A stretch of DNA of 64,000 nt, taken from NCBI GenBank assembly GCA_040437565.1, contig JBDOQK010000013.1, positions 248,001 to 312,000 on the forward strand, in the 5' to 3' direction. Numbering within the stretch: position 1 is the stretch's first letter; every line of letters begins with the position of its first letter. The notes beneath the pieces were generated by a model. It made no database searches and was not told where the DNA came from. It saw only the letters and a list, made by a program, of their open reading frames with translations. Made by a program: the position numbers and the translations under genes. The stretch comes from Albugo candida. Taxonomy: Eukaryota > Oomycota > Peronosporomycetes > Albuginales. Positions 1-14,092 of the stretch are shown piece by piece.

Positions 1-146
1 NNNNNNNNNNNNNNNNNNNNNNNNNNNNNNNNNNNNNNNNNNNNNNNNNNNNNNNNNNNNNNNNNNNTACAGATAAAATAAGTCGAAAAGTTTTCGATCA
101 TGATTTCCTCCGGAATACTATATGTAAAATTAACGAAACAGCTCTG

Positions 147-2875
147 TCAAGTTGCAATGTATTTGCGGATAGCATGCAACAAATCCTTTGATTCCTTCAT
201 GTAGTCAATTGGCTCCAGATTGACCACGTTCACTTTGACACGCGACTCACCCTGTACATTTTCAGCCTTGATTCGAAGCCGCAATACATAGGACTTGAAT
301 AGAGCTTCTTTAAAAATTGTTTCGAACAAAGCCGTGTTGGTATCTTTGATCTCTGCTATTTCATCCGCGGTCCGTTTATTCAGAATAACTCGGCCTTGAT
401 CATTGAAACATGTGACCCAAGAACTTCCTGTGTGGTCCACAATAACCAAAGACATGATATATCTGTTCTCACACGTTTTGTATACCGTTTGACATTTCTC
501 GCAGCTGTAATTCTGCGCGACATCAGCAATCACTTTCTTATTGCACTTTGTGCATGCTTGGTAGTATAAGCCAGAGTCGTGTTTGATGTAATTAACCGTT
601 CCTTTAACAGTGATGTAATCTGGCTTTTGATCAAACNNNNNNNNNNNNNNNNNNNNNNNNNNNNNNNNNNNNNNNNNNNNNNNNNNNNNNNNNNNNNNNN
701 NNNNNNNNNNNNNNNNNNNNNNNNNNNNNNNNNNNNATGTAATCTGGCTTTTGATCAAACCCCAATTGTCTTCCTTTTATGTCCGTCAAATTAGCTCTTT
801 CAGCGAAAGAGCCGAGAGAGCCACCACCAAATCCACTGGATCCCACACTTAGAGAAGTTGTCTCACTCGTACTACCGCCATTATTGTACCAACTGAGTAG
901 AAATCCAGCTTCAGAAATCGCTGGATTTACGCTAAAATGGGAGCTAGAGAGGGTTCCGATGGATCGACCGTTGTATTCACTGATGCGGCAACCTTTTATT
1001 GCAAGGACGTTGTTGACCCAGCTTGAGCAGTCTTCTTGAGCTCGATCATTCCATAATGTCACGCGAACTTCCGCCATGGAATCGTCCACAAGAACCAAAT
1101 CTCGCTTGAATAATTGTTTCCCAGCTTTAGAGATGATCTCACTTACAGGCTCAAGTTGTTTTACGACCCCAATCACATCAACATTGGCATCTGCGGGCAA
1201 TTTCTCTAGCATCCCAATTTTTTTAAAATTGTAATTCATCTGTTGAATGCCACGGTCATCAGAGGCCAACGATATCTCCGAGTGCTGATCGAATGTGATC
1301 TCGTAGTCATTGTTCACGGAGGAAAACTTGCGATTGGCCATGCGAATTTTGCCTCCCGAGAAGTAAAATACTTGACCAGGACGCAAAACATCGTAGAATT
1401 TATCTACTGCGTCATTGAACATGGTACCTCGGATTTCTCCACCTTTTGAATCTAGCAAATCAATACTGAATAATTTTCCTTGACCCCGAGCATTTGTCCA
1501 GTTCTTAATTGGGGCGCGATTAGTCACCCTCGCTTTGATAGTCCAGCGCCCACCGGTATACGGGTTCAAACTCTGGATATCTGATAACNNNNNNNNNNNN
1601 NNNNNNNNNNNNNNNNNNNNNNNNNNNNNNNNNNNNNNNNNNNNNNNNNNNNNNNNNNNNNNNNNNNNNNNNNNNNNNNNNNNNNNNNTCATTGAACATG
1701 GTACCTCGGATTTCTCCACCTTTTGAATCTAGCAAATCAATACTGAATAATTTTCCTTGACCCCGAGCATTTGTCCAGTTCTTAATTGGGGCGCGATTAG
1801 TCACCCTCGCTTTGATAGTCCAGCGCCCACCGGTATACGGGTTCAAACTCTGGATATCTGATAACCTGATGTTTGGATCTTCACGAACCACAGAGCCTTT
1901 TTGATTGTTAATTGATGCTCGGCCACCAGCTGCATGCGTCGAAGGTGTCATTTCAGTTCTTGCCTGCTGATGTATACTCATCGATTGTACAGAAGAGGAC
2001 GGAAGAGAAAGTGGTTTTGGCACGGGGATGCCTACCGAAGGGGTTGCTGGACGCCCACCATTGCTACTCTCAATACTTTGCGGATTTCCAATCCTCTCGT
2101 ATGCTGGTTTTATCTCACCTAAGCTTAGAACAATCAGAATCCTGTTCAAAGCTCTACAGTGAGCTTCATTTGGACATTTTGTGCAATCAACCTTTACCTT
2201 CTTCCCTGCACATCATTGCCCAAATAATCTTTTAATTGAACGATGTAATTTTCTTTTAAACTCTCATTTTGCATCAACTGAAAGGATATGTGTTAAACCT
2301 ATACAGTTGGTGGGATATAAAACACGCANNNNNNNNNNNNNNNNNNNNNNNNNNNNNNNNNNNNNNNNNNNNNNNNNNNNNNNNNNNNNNNNNNNNNNNN
2401 NNNNNNNNNNNNNNNNNNNNNNNNNNNNACCTTCTTCCCTGCACATCATTGCCCAAATAATCTTTTAATTGAACGATGTAATTTTCTTTTAAACTCTCAT
2501 TTTGCATCAACTGAAAGGATATGTGTTAAACCTATACAGTTGGTGGGATATAAAACACGCACTGGTACGAGTTGTGTTGCTAACATTCCACTGATAAATG
2601 AGGTGCCGTCTGACAGTATAATCCTAAATTATTAAAAGAACTTTGTTTATAAACGCGAGATTTCAATGGAATCACATGCCTATATCGATCACTACCAGCT
2701 CCGGAAGCTGGTTTGATCTTCTTGATGTCAATTATCTATCATTTAAAAGCATAGTATTGTTGGAATCAGCTTCATCAAAGCAGATTACATGCATTAGCAC
2801 CTGTAACCAAGGTTCAAATCCTTCAGGTTCTTGCTTGAGATACAGCATTTGAATAGCATTGGTGGTCAAACTCAT
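147..2875 (-). CDS. RPA1: Replication protein A 70 kDa subunit (RPA1)
   Basis: This is the large subunit of the single-stranded DNA-binding heterotrimer RPA, used in replication, repair and recombination in the nucleus. Five exons are inferred: 2875-2801, 2735-2680, 2623-2563, 2510-2431 (also present as 2277-2198) and 2141-147. The spliced frame is open for 621 codons once the gap-flank duplications are counted once; human RPA1 is 616. Exons 1-4 encode the N-terminal OB fold, with the family motif DIKKI at the exon 2 start and a VQGRR end. Exon 5 holds a linker, DNA-binding folds A and B (TGGRWTIKARVTNR begins A), and fold C with its CxxC-x13-CxxC zinc ribbon (CTKC...CEKC). Three 100-N gaps lie inside the gene, each with duplicated flanks. 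Intron 2 has a GC donor. It is divergent from the SIL1-type gene, with 142 bp between starts. Confidence 0.95.
613..760. repeat. Contig-overlap duplication around gap (24 bp)
   Basis: Bases 613-636 equal 737-760 on either side of the N run 637-736, inside RPA1. Counting the 24 bases once restores the RPA1 reading frame, so this is an assembly overlap and not a repeat in the genome. Confidence 0.9.
1412..1865. repeat. Contig-overlap duplication around gap (177 bp)
   Basis: Bases 1412-1588 equal 1689-1865 around the N run 1589-1688. Both copies encode the start of RPA1 DNA-binding fold A. Counting them once keeps the frame. Confidence 0.9.
2196..2561. repeat. Contig-overlap duplication around gap (133 bp)
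   Basis: Bases 2196-2328 equal 2429-2561 around the N run 2329-2428. Both copies hold RPA1 exon 4 and part of intron 3. Confidence 0.9.
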
Positions 2876-3017
2876 CAGTAAAATAATACAAATTCCCGCT
2901 AAAATCGCACTTAACCTCCAACGATGCGATTCAATACCGGTAATATCAGACACTTTGCCACGAGAATAGAGTAATTTTTATCTCATCCAGCGCCATTAAT
3001 ATTCTCAAAGTAGCTTT

Positions 3018-4860
3018 ATGAGACAAGTGAAGCATTTCGTTTTTGTAGTTTTTTGCATCTGCAACCTCCTTGCAACCTGTTTTTCAGTGAAGCAATGGGA
3101 AGACAGCGGCCACAGAGAAGAATCTGCGACTTGCTCTATTCCTACGGAGACTGATTCTACCCCAGCCACATGTAGTGCTCCATCAACGACGGTGTCAGAA
3201 GTCCCAAACCATAATGCGGAGTTTGTGGCAACAAACGACTGGCAAGAATTGCTTCAGGGACAAAGCGTTCCACCTGTACTGCTTTAAATTGTGAAGTTTG
3301 CTCGTGTTATCATCACTTAACTTTGGATTTGATGTAGGGCTTACACGTGCGTGTAAATTTACAAACAGGCAAACGAGAAGCCAAANNNNNNNNNNNNNNN
3401 NNNNNNNNNNNNNNNNNNNNNNNNNNNNNNNNNNNNNNNNNNNNNNNNNNNNNNNNNNNNNNNNNNNNNNNNNNNNNNNNNNNNNACTTTGGATTTGATG
3501 TAGGGCTTACACGTGCGTGTAAATTTACAAACAGGCAAACGAGAAGCCAAAATTCTGGATGCGAATGAAAAAGAGGCAGATAATGCTGCTGTATTGGTTG
3601 ATAGTCCTGATGAGGGATCAGAAGGAGTGCTGCAGACTTCAGCATCAGCAGTTGGCGAAGTGAAGGAAGATCATGAGGCCACAGATAAAAGCTATGACAA
3701 TGTAGAGATTTTGAATGAATCTGAAAGCTTTGTTCCAAAAGAACCGGATTGGAATCACGAAAAAATGTACGAATTATTAAATTCATTGCCTGAACCGCCC
3801 AAAGTGGGTAACATGGACATCAATGAAGCGCAAAAAAAATTATCAAAGGATGAATTCCGTCGAGAAATTATCCGCTTGTGGAAAAATCGTCAAGCAGATC
3901 TCAAATTGGCTCTGGATGCCTTGCAAAATGATTCAAAATATCAAGGAGAACTGATCGATTCCTTCCATGAAGCAGGCCTTGAAGGAAAGGTAGAAGAACA
4001 GCTTGTAATCTTAGAAAAGCTGGAATGGGAAGTGCAGGATCTCGACAAGACACATATATTTCATTATATCGGCGGTTTTGATTTCGTACTGGAGCAACTG
4101 AATGCTTCGGATCTGAGAATCGCCGCCAGTGCTTGTTGGGTCATTGGAACAGCATGCAAATACTATGACGATGCTCAAGTATGGGCTATCGATGCCGGGG
4201 TCATGCCGAGACTGCTTCAACAACTAGCCGTTGAGAGTTCAATAACATCGGACAATCAAGATCAGCAACTTTCAATCTGGGAAGCGAGAAAGAAAGCACT
4301 ATATGCGATTACATCGATCATGCGGTCCCAGGATCGAGCACGCAAACTTTTTCTTCAATTTGATGGCGAACGAGCTCTTGGCCAGTTTTTTGGGGGAACC
4401 GCGCCGTATAATGTCCAAATCAAAGTACGTCAAATTGCGCATTGTCTCTCAAATCCGCATTTAAAAGTTTGTGCAGGCGCTTTTCCTTGTCCATGACACA
4501 TTAGTGGAAGCAGAGTCAAAAAAATCAGAAATAGCTTTGCATCCTGCTTTATCGAAACTTGACGAAGCGTTCAAGACCGGTGAGTGGTGCGAACGTGTGG
4601 TCAACTTCTATGAGACATTCCATGAGAACCTGGTTCCCAGTCACTTGATTGAGGCCTTGGAAACACTGACAGCTCAAGCAGATATGTGCTCCTCGGTTTT
4701 CCAACAAGCCAAGCTGAGAGCTCAATTGGACAAGCAGATTGCAAATTGGGAAAAAATGAAGCTTGCGGAAAGCGATGAGGAGCTGACACATGTACTTAAA
4801 GCTGCGCGTACTTTGATTGAGACCTTAAAAAGCTCAGAGACCTCACATGAAGAATTGTGA
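3018..4860 (+). CDS. SIL1: SIL1-type nucleotide exchange factor of the ER Hsp70
   Basis: Predicted ER-lumenal exchange factor for the Hsp70 BiP (SIL1/HspBP1/Fes1 family, armadillo-like helical fold). Exons are 3018-3275, 3338-3385 joined across the gap to 3552-4424, and 4477-4860. The spliced frame is 520 aa; human SIL1 is 461. Residues 1-24 form a signal peptide with a hydrophobic core rich in F, V and C. After an acidic, Thr/Ser-rich linker comes the family signature DWQELLQGQ...PPGLHV, with its PPG completed across intron 1, and then the repeat domain with the run IAASACWVIGTA. The C-terminus is HEEL, a KDEL-like retrieval signal; human SIL1 also ends in a non-canonical one. The retrieval role is inferred from the last four residues only. 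Intron 1 (3276-3337) and intron 2 (4425-4476) have GT/AG ends. Confidence 0.9.
3320..3551. repeat. Contig-overlap duplication around gap (66 bp)
   Basis: Bases 3320-3385 equal 3486-3551 around the N run 3386-3485, inside the SIL1-type gene. Merging them keeps the reading frame. Confidence 0.9.
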
Positions 4861-4905
4861 AACTAAGACTTGATCGGAGATTTTGTGTGCAAGCGGATGA
4901 GTTAT

Positions 4906-6078
4906 CTACTTGAACTTAGGAAGAAATCCCCACACTTCGATTGAATATAGCTCAAATTCAGGATTGCGCGTCAAACAACTGAAAAGAAAAGTGTGAATAA
5001 GCCTGTAATCATAATGACATGCCAATAAGGGACACAAACGGATTCATGAATGTAGAGGATTGCCCGCTGCTTCCTTTTGACATCTCGGAGTCAATGTACC
5101 AAGCAAACCGCCCCCTGATCAATACCCCAGTTAATGCGATGGAAGGAGTATGTGAAGAAATCAGTATTCGTACCCTCCACCCATAGCAATGCATCGACAA
5201 TTACTGAGCATGAAAAAGGAATTTCGCTTCGTCCATGTATACTTTCTAAATTCCGGAGTGCAGCTGAATACATAACATTCTCCATTTCCGTAATAAGAAC
5301 TTGTTGTTTGCCATNNNNNNNNNNNNNNNNNNNNNNNNNNNNNNNNNNNNNNNNNNNNNNNNNNNNNNNNNNNNNNNNNNNNNNNNNNNNNNNNNNNNNN
5401 NNNNNNNNNNNNNNTGTAATCATAATGACATGCCAATAAGGGACACAAACGGATTCATGAATGTAGAGGATTGCCCGCTGCTTCCTTTTGACATCTCGGA
5501 GTCAATGTACCAAGCAAACCGCCCCCTGATCAATACCCCAGTTAATGCGATGGAAGGAGTATGTGAAGAAATCAGTATTCGTACCCTCCACCCATAGCAA
5601 TGCATCGACAATTACTGAGCATGAAAAAGGAATTTCGCTTCGTCCATGTATACTTTCTAAATTCCGGAGTGCAGCTGAATACATAACATTCTCCATTTCC
5701 GTAATAAGAACTTGTTGTTTGCCATGGCGTGGTCACAAAGCCACCAAAAACATCTCCGTGAACCGTTTCTAGTAGAATCAATGTCGGACTATCATTCTTC
5801 ACTCTGTGCATGAAAGTCTCCAGACTTGCACCATGGTGAGACGATGTATACAATAAATTCCAGTTGTAATTCCTAAATCTGTGTGGAAGTGACGCTTGTA
5901 ATGAGCCCATAAGCATTTTTTGGTGCTTCATATTGCACAAAATTTTCGATTCAAACGCTCCGATCAGTTCTGGTAATTCTGGTTCATGAGATCGAGATAA
6001 TAGTCGCTCGGAATACGACCGTGCTCCTCGGCTATCAAACGCTACTCTTTTTACTTCTTCGTGAGTCTGTTGAGTCAA
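4906..6078 (-). CDS. TLDc-domain protein (OXR1/TBC1D24-like), 5' end unresolved
   Basis: TLDc domains occur in proteins linked to oxidative-stress resistance and to V-ATPase binding. Three exons read on the minus strand: from 6078 or further upstream to 5585, 5525-5445 (also present as 5114-5034) and 4978-4906. Domain marks in order are an LLYTSSHHGASLETF start, then LILLETVHGDVFGGF, a WQTTSSYYGNGE block, a GGGG turn completed across intron 1, and a SIEVWGF end; the EVWGF tail is the usual TLDc finish. The frame stays open upstream of 6078 with no convincing ATG, so the first exon is missing. The last intron is 55 bp with a weak GTCCCT donor; a GTCATT donor 40 bp from the acceptor is an alternative. 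The exact function cannot be told from sequence. Confidence 0.82.
5004..5725. repeat. Contig-overlap duplication around gap (311 bp)
   Basis: Bases 5004-5314 equal 5415-5725 around the N run 5315-5414. The copies cover the middle of the TLDc gene, so its exon 2 appears twice in the window. Confidence 0.9.
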
Positions 6079-8547
<2,469 letters not shown>

Positions 8548-9942
8548 CTTGATGTCGCCACATAACTTTTTTTATTTTACGTCTCAGAGATGCAACTTTT
8601 ACGGCACGCTCGCCACATACATTGTCATAAATCGGCAGTCTTAGAGAAATTCAAATTGATTGCTTTGATGGTTGCACACTTTTTGTAGTCTTGATCTGAT
8701 GCAAGTAAAGCAATAAGCAAAGTTGAAGTCTCGATTCAGTAGAGCTTGAAGGCACTAGCAACACTGCTGTCGCGTAATTTCGCAGTTCCAACATTCCCAT
8801 TACGATGTAATTCAAAGAAGAGATTGGGTGGGACTCATTTCCATTGCGGTAGCGGTTGCAAAACAATCAATGCTGGAATTCCTCTAACTTATCCTACTTA
8901 GCCTCAGTCTCAAGTCGCATTCCAAGGCAATGCATACTGATCAAGTGCGCCTTGGCTTCTACCAAGCTCAATCAATAATCTGTCTATCGTGCCTCCGCTT
9001 CATCAACATGTAACTCAACACGAAGCCCATCTCAACTGAGCATATCAGCATCAAACATAACAAGCAGGCAATCCGACATCTACAGAAGCTCTAGAGGCTG
9101 TTGATATGAAACAATGCGGATGGAAACCCTAATCGGAACAAACCAGAGAGGGCAAAGAATAGAAAATCGAGCGAAACATGATGATATAGAGGGAGGACAT
9201 GAGAAGAAAGAAGGGGAAGTAAAGCGAAGAGGGGGGAGAGAAAATGGTGGAACCAAACAATCTCTAAACCAAGAACTTCTTCCTTCTAAACAGAAAGCTG
9301 ACGTGGAATAAAGATCTACTGGTGACCTCTCCACGCACTCAGCATCCGCACCACCACAACCGAAGGCAAACGGCCTCGAAGACAATCAGAAATGGCGACT
9401 CTATCGCACTTCTCCTTCCGACCAAAAACAATTGAGCGTGCACGCCACGGACAGAGTAATTTTGCTACTGGCAATCAAGGTGTCGGCGAATTTCGGCAAC
9501 AAAGCACGGTTCATGATACAAAACCCTAGCATTACATCCAAATTGCTGATGCAGTAATTTTTGTTCACAGATACTCTAATTTAATCTGTGCTGATTATTT
9601 CGGATTCTACTTTTGATGAATTTAAATGAAGTACGAAACCTGCGGAAAAGTCCGTAGTCGACAAGGGAACTAAACTGTACGTGAGCGTGTAATGGCTAGA
9701 AACGTTATGGCAAAAGTCGGCCATTGCAGCAAATGTAACTTGGAACATAGAAAGGATTTATTAAAAGAGCCTGCAACGATCATTATGCTTCGCTCAGCAT
9801 AAAAAGTCGTAAATAGCAAGGAGTGTTGGACTTACTTATTGATAGCAATGCGCGATCAAAATAATCCAAAGCTCGTCATGTAGCTGATTCCCCAATATGT
9901 GTCTTATTTTTATGATAAGGACCCCTTATTTTTAGGCGTAAA
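8548..9942. other. Gene-poor intergenic stretch
   Basis: No recognisable protein, tRNA or rRNA gene. Short open frames on both strands have no family features and look like chance. A strongly purine-rich stretch lies near 9180-9245 on the plus strand. Confidence 0.5.
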
Positions 9943-11252
9943 CGTCGACGAACTAGTGCACGATATTTCTTGATATCGGAAGTCGATTTCACAGGATTTG
10001 TTTTGTTTTCGGAGTATCTATCACTGTGATGTGTCGAAAAAAGGTTGTCAATCGCAATGATAACTTTCGTTTGAAAAGCAACTGATAGTTTCACCTTATT
10101 TGAGCAATGTAAAATGTATGCCATTGCTTCGTAAGTCTGGGCGCTGCTCGCGCTTACGAGGGAGCGAAAGAAAGCTCAAGATTTATAAAAACCCTCTATC
10201 TTTCATTTGTCCTTTTACAGCTATCTCAACAATATGGTCTACACTGAATTATTCCTCGCTGAACTCGTTCCCTTCAGCTACATAAATTGACGAGTGGAGC
10301 CACAAGAGCGCGTAGGTAGCTGAGGGAAATGAGTCCAGCGAAAAAAAAATTGATGCAGACCATATTGGTTGGGATAGCTGGAAGAAGACAAATGAAAGGT
10401 AGAGCACTTTCATCAATCCTAGGCTTTTCGTTCACTCCACCGTAAGCGCGAGCAGCGCCCGGCCTTTGCACCAACTGTCGCAAACATGCGTATTGAAGTC
10501 AAGTCATTTGATCGCGCTTCCATAGAGTTTTCCCAGACTCGCTACTTNNNNNNNNNNNNNNNNNNNNNNNNNNNNNNNNNNNNNNNNNNNNNNNNNNNNN
10601 NNNNNNNNNNNNNNNNNNNNNNNNNNNNNNNNNNNNNNNNNNNNNNNCGTCGACGAACTAGTGCACGATATTTCTTGATATCGGAAGTCGATTTCACAGG
10701 ATTTGTTTTGTTTTCGGAGTATCTATCACTGTGATGTGTCGAAAAAAGGTTGTCAATCGCAATGATAACTTTCGTTTGAAAAGCAACTGATAGTTTCACC
10801 TTATTTGAGCAATGTAAAATGTATGCCATTGCTTCGTAAGTCTGGGCGCTGCTCGCGCTTACGAGGGAGCGAAAGAAAGCTCAAGATTTATAAAAACCCT
10901 CTATCTTTCATTTGTCCTTTTACAGCTATCTCAACAATATGGTCTACACTGAATTATTCCTCGCTGAACTCGTTCCCTTCAGCTACATAAATTGACGAGT
11001 GGAGCCACAAGAGCGCGTAGGTAGCTGAGGGAAATGAGTCCAGCGAAAAAAAAATTGATGCAGACCATATTGGTTGGGATAGCTGGAAGAAGACAAATGA
11101 AAGGTAGAGCACTTTCATCAATCCTAGGCTTTTCGTTCACTCCACCGTAAGCGCGAGCAGCGCCCGGCCTTTGCACCAACTGTCGCAAACATGCGTATTG
11201 AAGTCAAGTCATTTGATCGCGCTTCCATAGAGTTTTCCCAGACTCGCTACTT
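9943..11252. repeat. Contig-overlap duplication around gap (605 bp)
   Basis: Bases 9943-10547 equal 10648-11252 around the N run 10548-10647. The foldback inverted repeat is therefore shown twice but probably occurs once in the genome. Confidence 0.88.
10139..10460. repeat. Foldback inverted repeat (about 145-bp arms)
   Basis: The left arm, about 10139-10281, pairs with the reverse complement of about 10313-10460, with roughly 30 bp between. Shared blocks in order include GGGCGCTGCTCGCGCTTACG, CTTTCATTTGT, CAGCTATC, AATATGGTCT and CCTCAGCTAC-like ends. The arms are diverged by eye, so they are an old or relaxed palindrome such as a MITE or foldback element. No flanking target-site duplication is obvious. 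The same structure reappears at 10844-11165 because of the contig overlap. Confidence 0.8.
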
Positions 11253-12744
11253 CCGTTTCTCAAGTGTCTTTCTTGCCGACTTTCCTCTCCGTATGTGATA
11301 CGCTGCTACATCATCAGCAGTCTCCTCAAATAACGTAGTGCTACACCCTGCTTCATACCATGTATAAGAATTTGAGATGTTCCATTCCCTATTTTATCGC
11401 TGGACACTAAAACAAAATCTGGTCGGCTTATATCTATAACTCTCACCTTCTTCTCGGGAGCGTGCGACACGTGTGAGCTGTATCTTGGAAGGTTTGGGAC
11501 TATACCTAGCGTGCAGAGAGTGCATTTTGTGATGTAAGGGATCTAGTTTAGAAAAATGTGGAAAGGCTCGACCACTGCAAACTTTTCAGACACAGCATAC
11601 GGTGATATCAAATAGTAGTGAAATAATTCAAGATAGGTTTTGGCTTAGAGCCTAAAGACTACAGCATGTATAGCAAGCCGCATTTCGTGCAAGAGCAATG
11701 ATGCGTTATACGCCTCTCTTACTTCATAATGCAGTGCGCTCTTATTCAATTTTACAGCATCCTGACAGCGTAATGACATGAGAACGTTAAGCAGGATATT
11801 GGAATCCCCGAATTACGTGTCCCTCTATAGCGACCATAGCATCCGTTGCCTGAATCATTCCATCGAGCAAATAATGACGACATCTGAGAAAGCTATCAAG
11901 TTTGCCTTTGTCCCAACTTCACGTCTTTTCTAGATTTGTATAGCTCCTCTCGCGCGCTGTATATTCAAACGCAAGTACAGAAGCGTGAGGAACGATTTCA
12001 CACACCACGATATCGATAAATCACATGGGGTAACCGTCATTCCACTGATGACATGGAACATCGATGCATTTTCATCAGCGACAGATTCCGTACAGATAAT
12101 GATATTCGCGTGCAACTGAAGTGGTTAGCTTGGCCTAATGCTGTCGAAAACATTCAAAGAAGCCAAACGCAGTCTACACGCGCGTCGGAAGGTGATATTC
12201 CATAGCGTTATGTCCTACTTCCACCGCGAAGGAACACAAGACCTCCGACCTCTATTTATTCGAAGACAAGTAAGGCTTGGTACATGAATGAAAGCAATGA
12301 ATCACGGTACCTCCATCTCGTCACAAACAATCGATAAAGAGTGCAATAGACCGGAGGATGCATCTATGCCGAGTGCTTTATCATACCGCTTGATGAGACT
12401 ACTCGCGATGCTGATGCTCTTCTTACGGCTTCCATTGACGATCCACTAGCAATAGGATGTTCCCCCTTTATAATAACGAATGCTACCATGGACGACTGCC
12501 AGTGCTGAATGTACGCCAGACCGAGGCTGCACTGAGACGATTGAACGTGATTGTCGGAGCTATTTGCGTGAAATTCAGCACTAACGCATTCTGTTTGCGA
12601 ATGAAAATGCAAAAAGATCAGTGTCATGAGGTCCGACTACGTTCATCAGCTGACTGGCATTTCGTGTGTTTTCGAGGGTTGATAGCTCGTAGGAGAGAGA
12701 GATTGCAAATGCGAAAGCCGCTTGCATGTGCGGAAGTACGATCC
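11253..12744. other. Intergenic stretch, no recognised gene
   Basis: Only short fragmentary frames are seen, up to about 137 codons, and none with family features. The composition is not distinctive. It may contain decayed repeat sequence. Confidence 0.4.
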
Positions 12745-12972
12745 TCAAGGATTGTACCCCATTGTCATCGTCAAAGAGCTGGTCTGGTGACTGATGTAAG
12801 ACCGAAGAGAGCGCTTAAGGTCACGAGTGCTCATCGAGTTGAACGTCGACCCGTTATTCTTTCTCACTAACGAGATAAACGATGCTGAGAGGATCCGACG
12901 GCACGCATAGTCCACTGTTCTCTTTTTGCGGACGTGCTGGCTATCGCCGGAAATGAGGAAGCCCTTCAGCAT
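12745..12972 (-). CDS. Short ORF in segment A, doubtful
   Basis: A 75-codon frame beginning MLKGFLISGDSQHVRKK. The start is shared with copy 2 (60871 onward, 61105 onward), where a TGA interrupts it after about 43 codons. I do not recognise it. It may be a decayed element gene or chance. Confidence 0.2.
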   Translation of the reverse strand: MLKGFLISGDSQHVRKKRTVDYACRRILSASFISLVRKNNGSTFNSMSTRDLKRSLRSYISHQTSSLTMTMGYNP

Positions 12973-13992
12973 ATAGTTATCATGACACTAATCTTGATGG
13001 TTTTTGGATCATTTGACTCGTATCGGTAATATCGATAAGATTGTGAGTATCTCATGGCGTCGATGATAATGATTTTTACAATTCTTTATTTCTCACATAA
13101 ATTTGCGACCTCTACCGCTTCCTGCAGCATTTAGGAACTGATAGTGCATCAAAGATACGCACACGGAGTATTCTATGAAAACGAAAGAATATTCCAGTCG
13201 CACCATCCTATGGCACATCATTCTGTCCGTTCGTCTCGAAGTTTAACTGTTAAAACGCGAACAAAATGCTCCCAGATCTTTAATGGGACAATAAAGGAAC
13301 CCATTAGCATCAACGCCGTTCTCAAATGATTTTCAAAGCACTTTTGTCGCCAGCAGACATTTCTGATAACGGTACTCTCTTCAAGTAGGCCGTGCTCGGC
13401 GGGCTTTGTGGCACCATTGCTATAACCCCTTCCACCGCAAACGTTAGTTCCAATAAACAGCTTTTTACCATCCATTATAAGAATTTTTTAAGGTTTTTGC
13501 TGAATCTAACTTCACGTCGGATGGGATTGTGTGCAACGTCAGCCATTCTGTCGTATTCGGTGCTCAGATGTACACCACAGCAATCATAGATGTTAAGGCT
13601 GAATGAAAGTTGAATAGCAGGTGAACATTGAATGACTGTGCATGCTTTCAATACAAAAAAACGTTTAATTTCTTCCAAACCACTGCTTGGAGCTTATAGT
13701 GTTTCAGCTGTTTCGACGTCTTGTTGCTTTCTATGGAGTGTGGAGACGGATTATTCTCTCTTTGAGTGCTCTATGGTTGGTAGATGGTAGTAGCCGCAAA
13801 TGATGGGCGAAGACTTCAAAGTGTCGCCGCCACTCCCAATCGTTCCAATAGATCGCAGCACAAAAAACTCAAACAATACAGCAAAACTTTGAAATGGTAC
13901 CATCACATTGGTCGTGTACCATTCTATCGGTACACGTTCCAAGCTTGTTACTTGATTCGAAATCGCATTGGAATGTGTTTAACGTTCCACTC

Positions 13993-14092
13993 NNNNNNNN
14001 NNNNNNNNNNNNNNNNNNNNNNNNNNNNNNNNNNNNNNNNNNNNNNNNNNNNNNNNNNNNNNNNNNNNNNNNNNNNNNNNNNNNNNNNNNNN
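13993..14092. other. 100-N gap without flanking overlap
   Basis: Flanks do not repeat each other. By comparison with 59484-59890, about 400 bp encoding the middle of the 161-aa ORF is missing here. Confidence 0.8.

Noticed and set aside
2811-2822. ggttcaaatcc resembling a tRNA T-loop
   Set aside because: It lies in RPA1 exon 1 coding sequence, with no acceptor or anticodon stem around it.
9080-9385. 101-codon frame on the minus strand
   Set aside because: It is the complement of a purine-rich tract, rich in Ser/Phe/Pro from base composition, with no motif.
10844-11165. Second foldback element
   Set aside because: Image of 10139-10460 produced by the 605-bp contig overlap.
13218-13475. 85-codon frame on the minus strand in segment A
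   Set aside because: The matching region of copy 2 has an early stop and indels, so it is not conserved.
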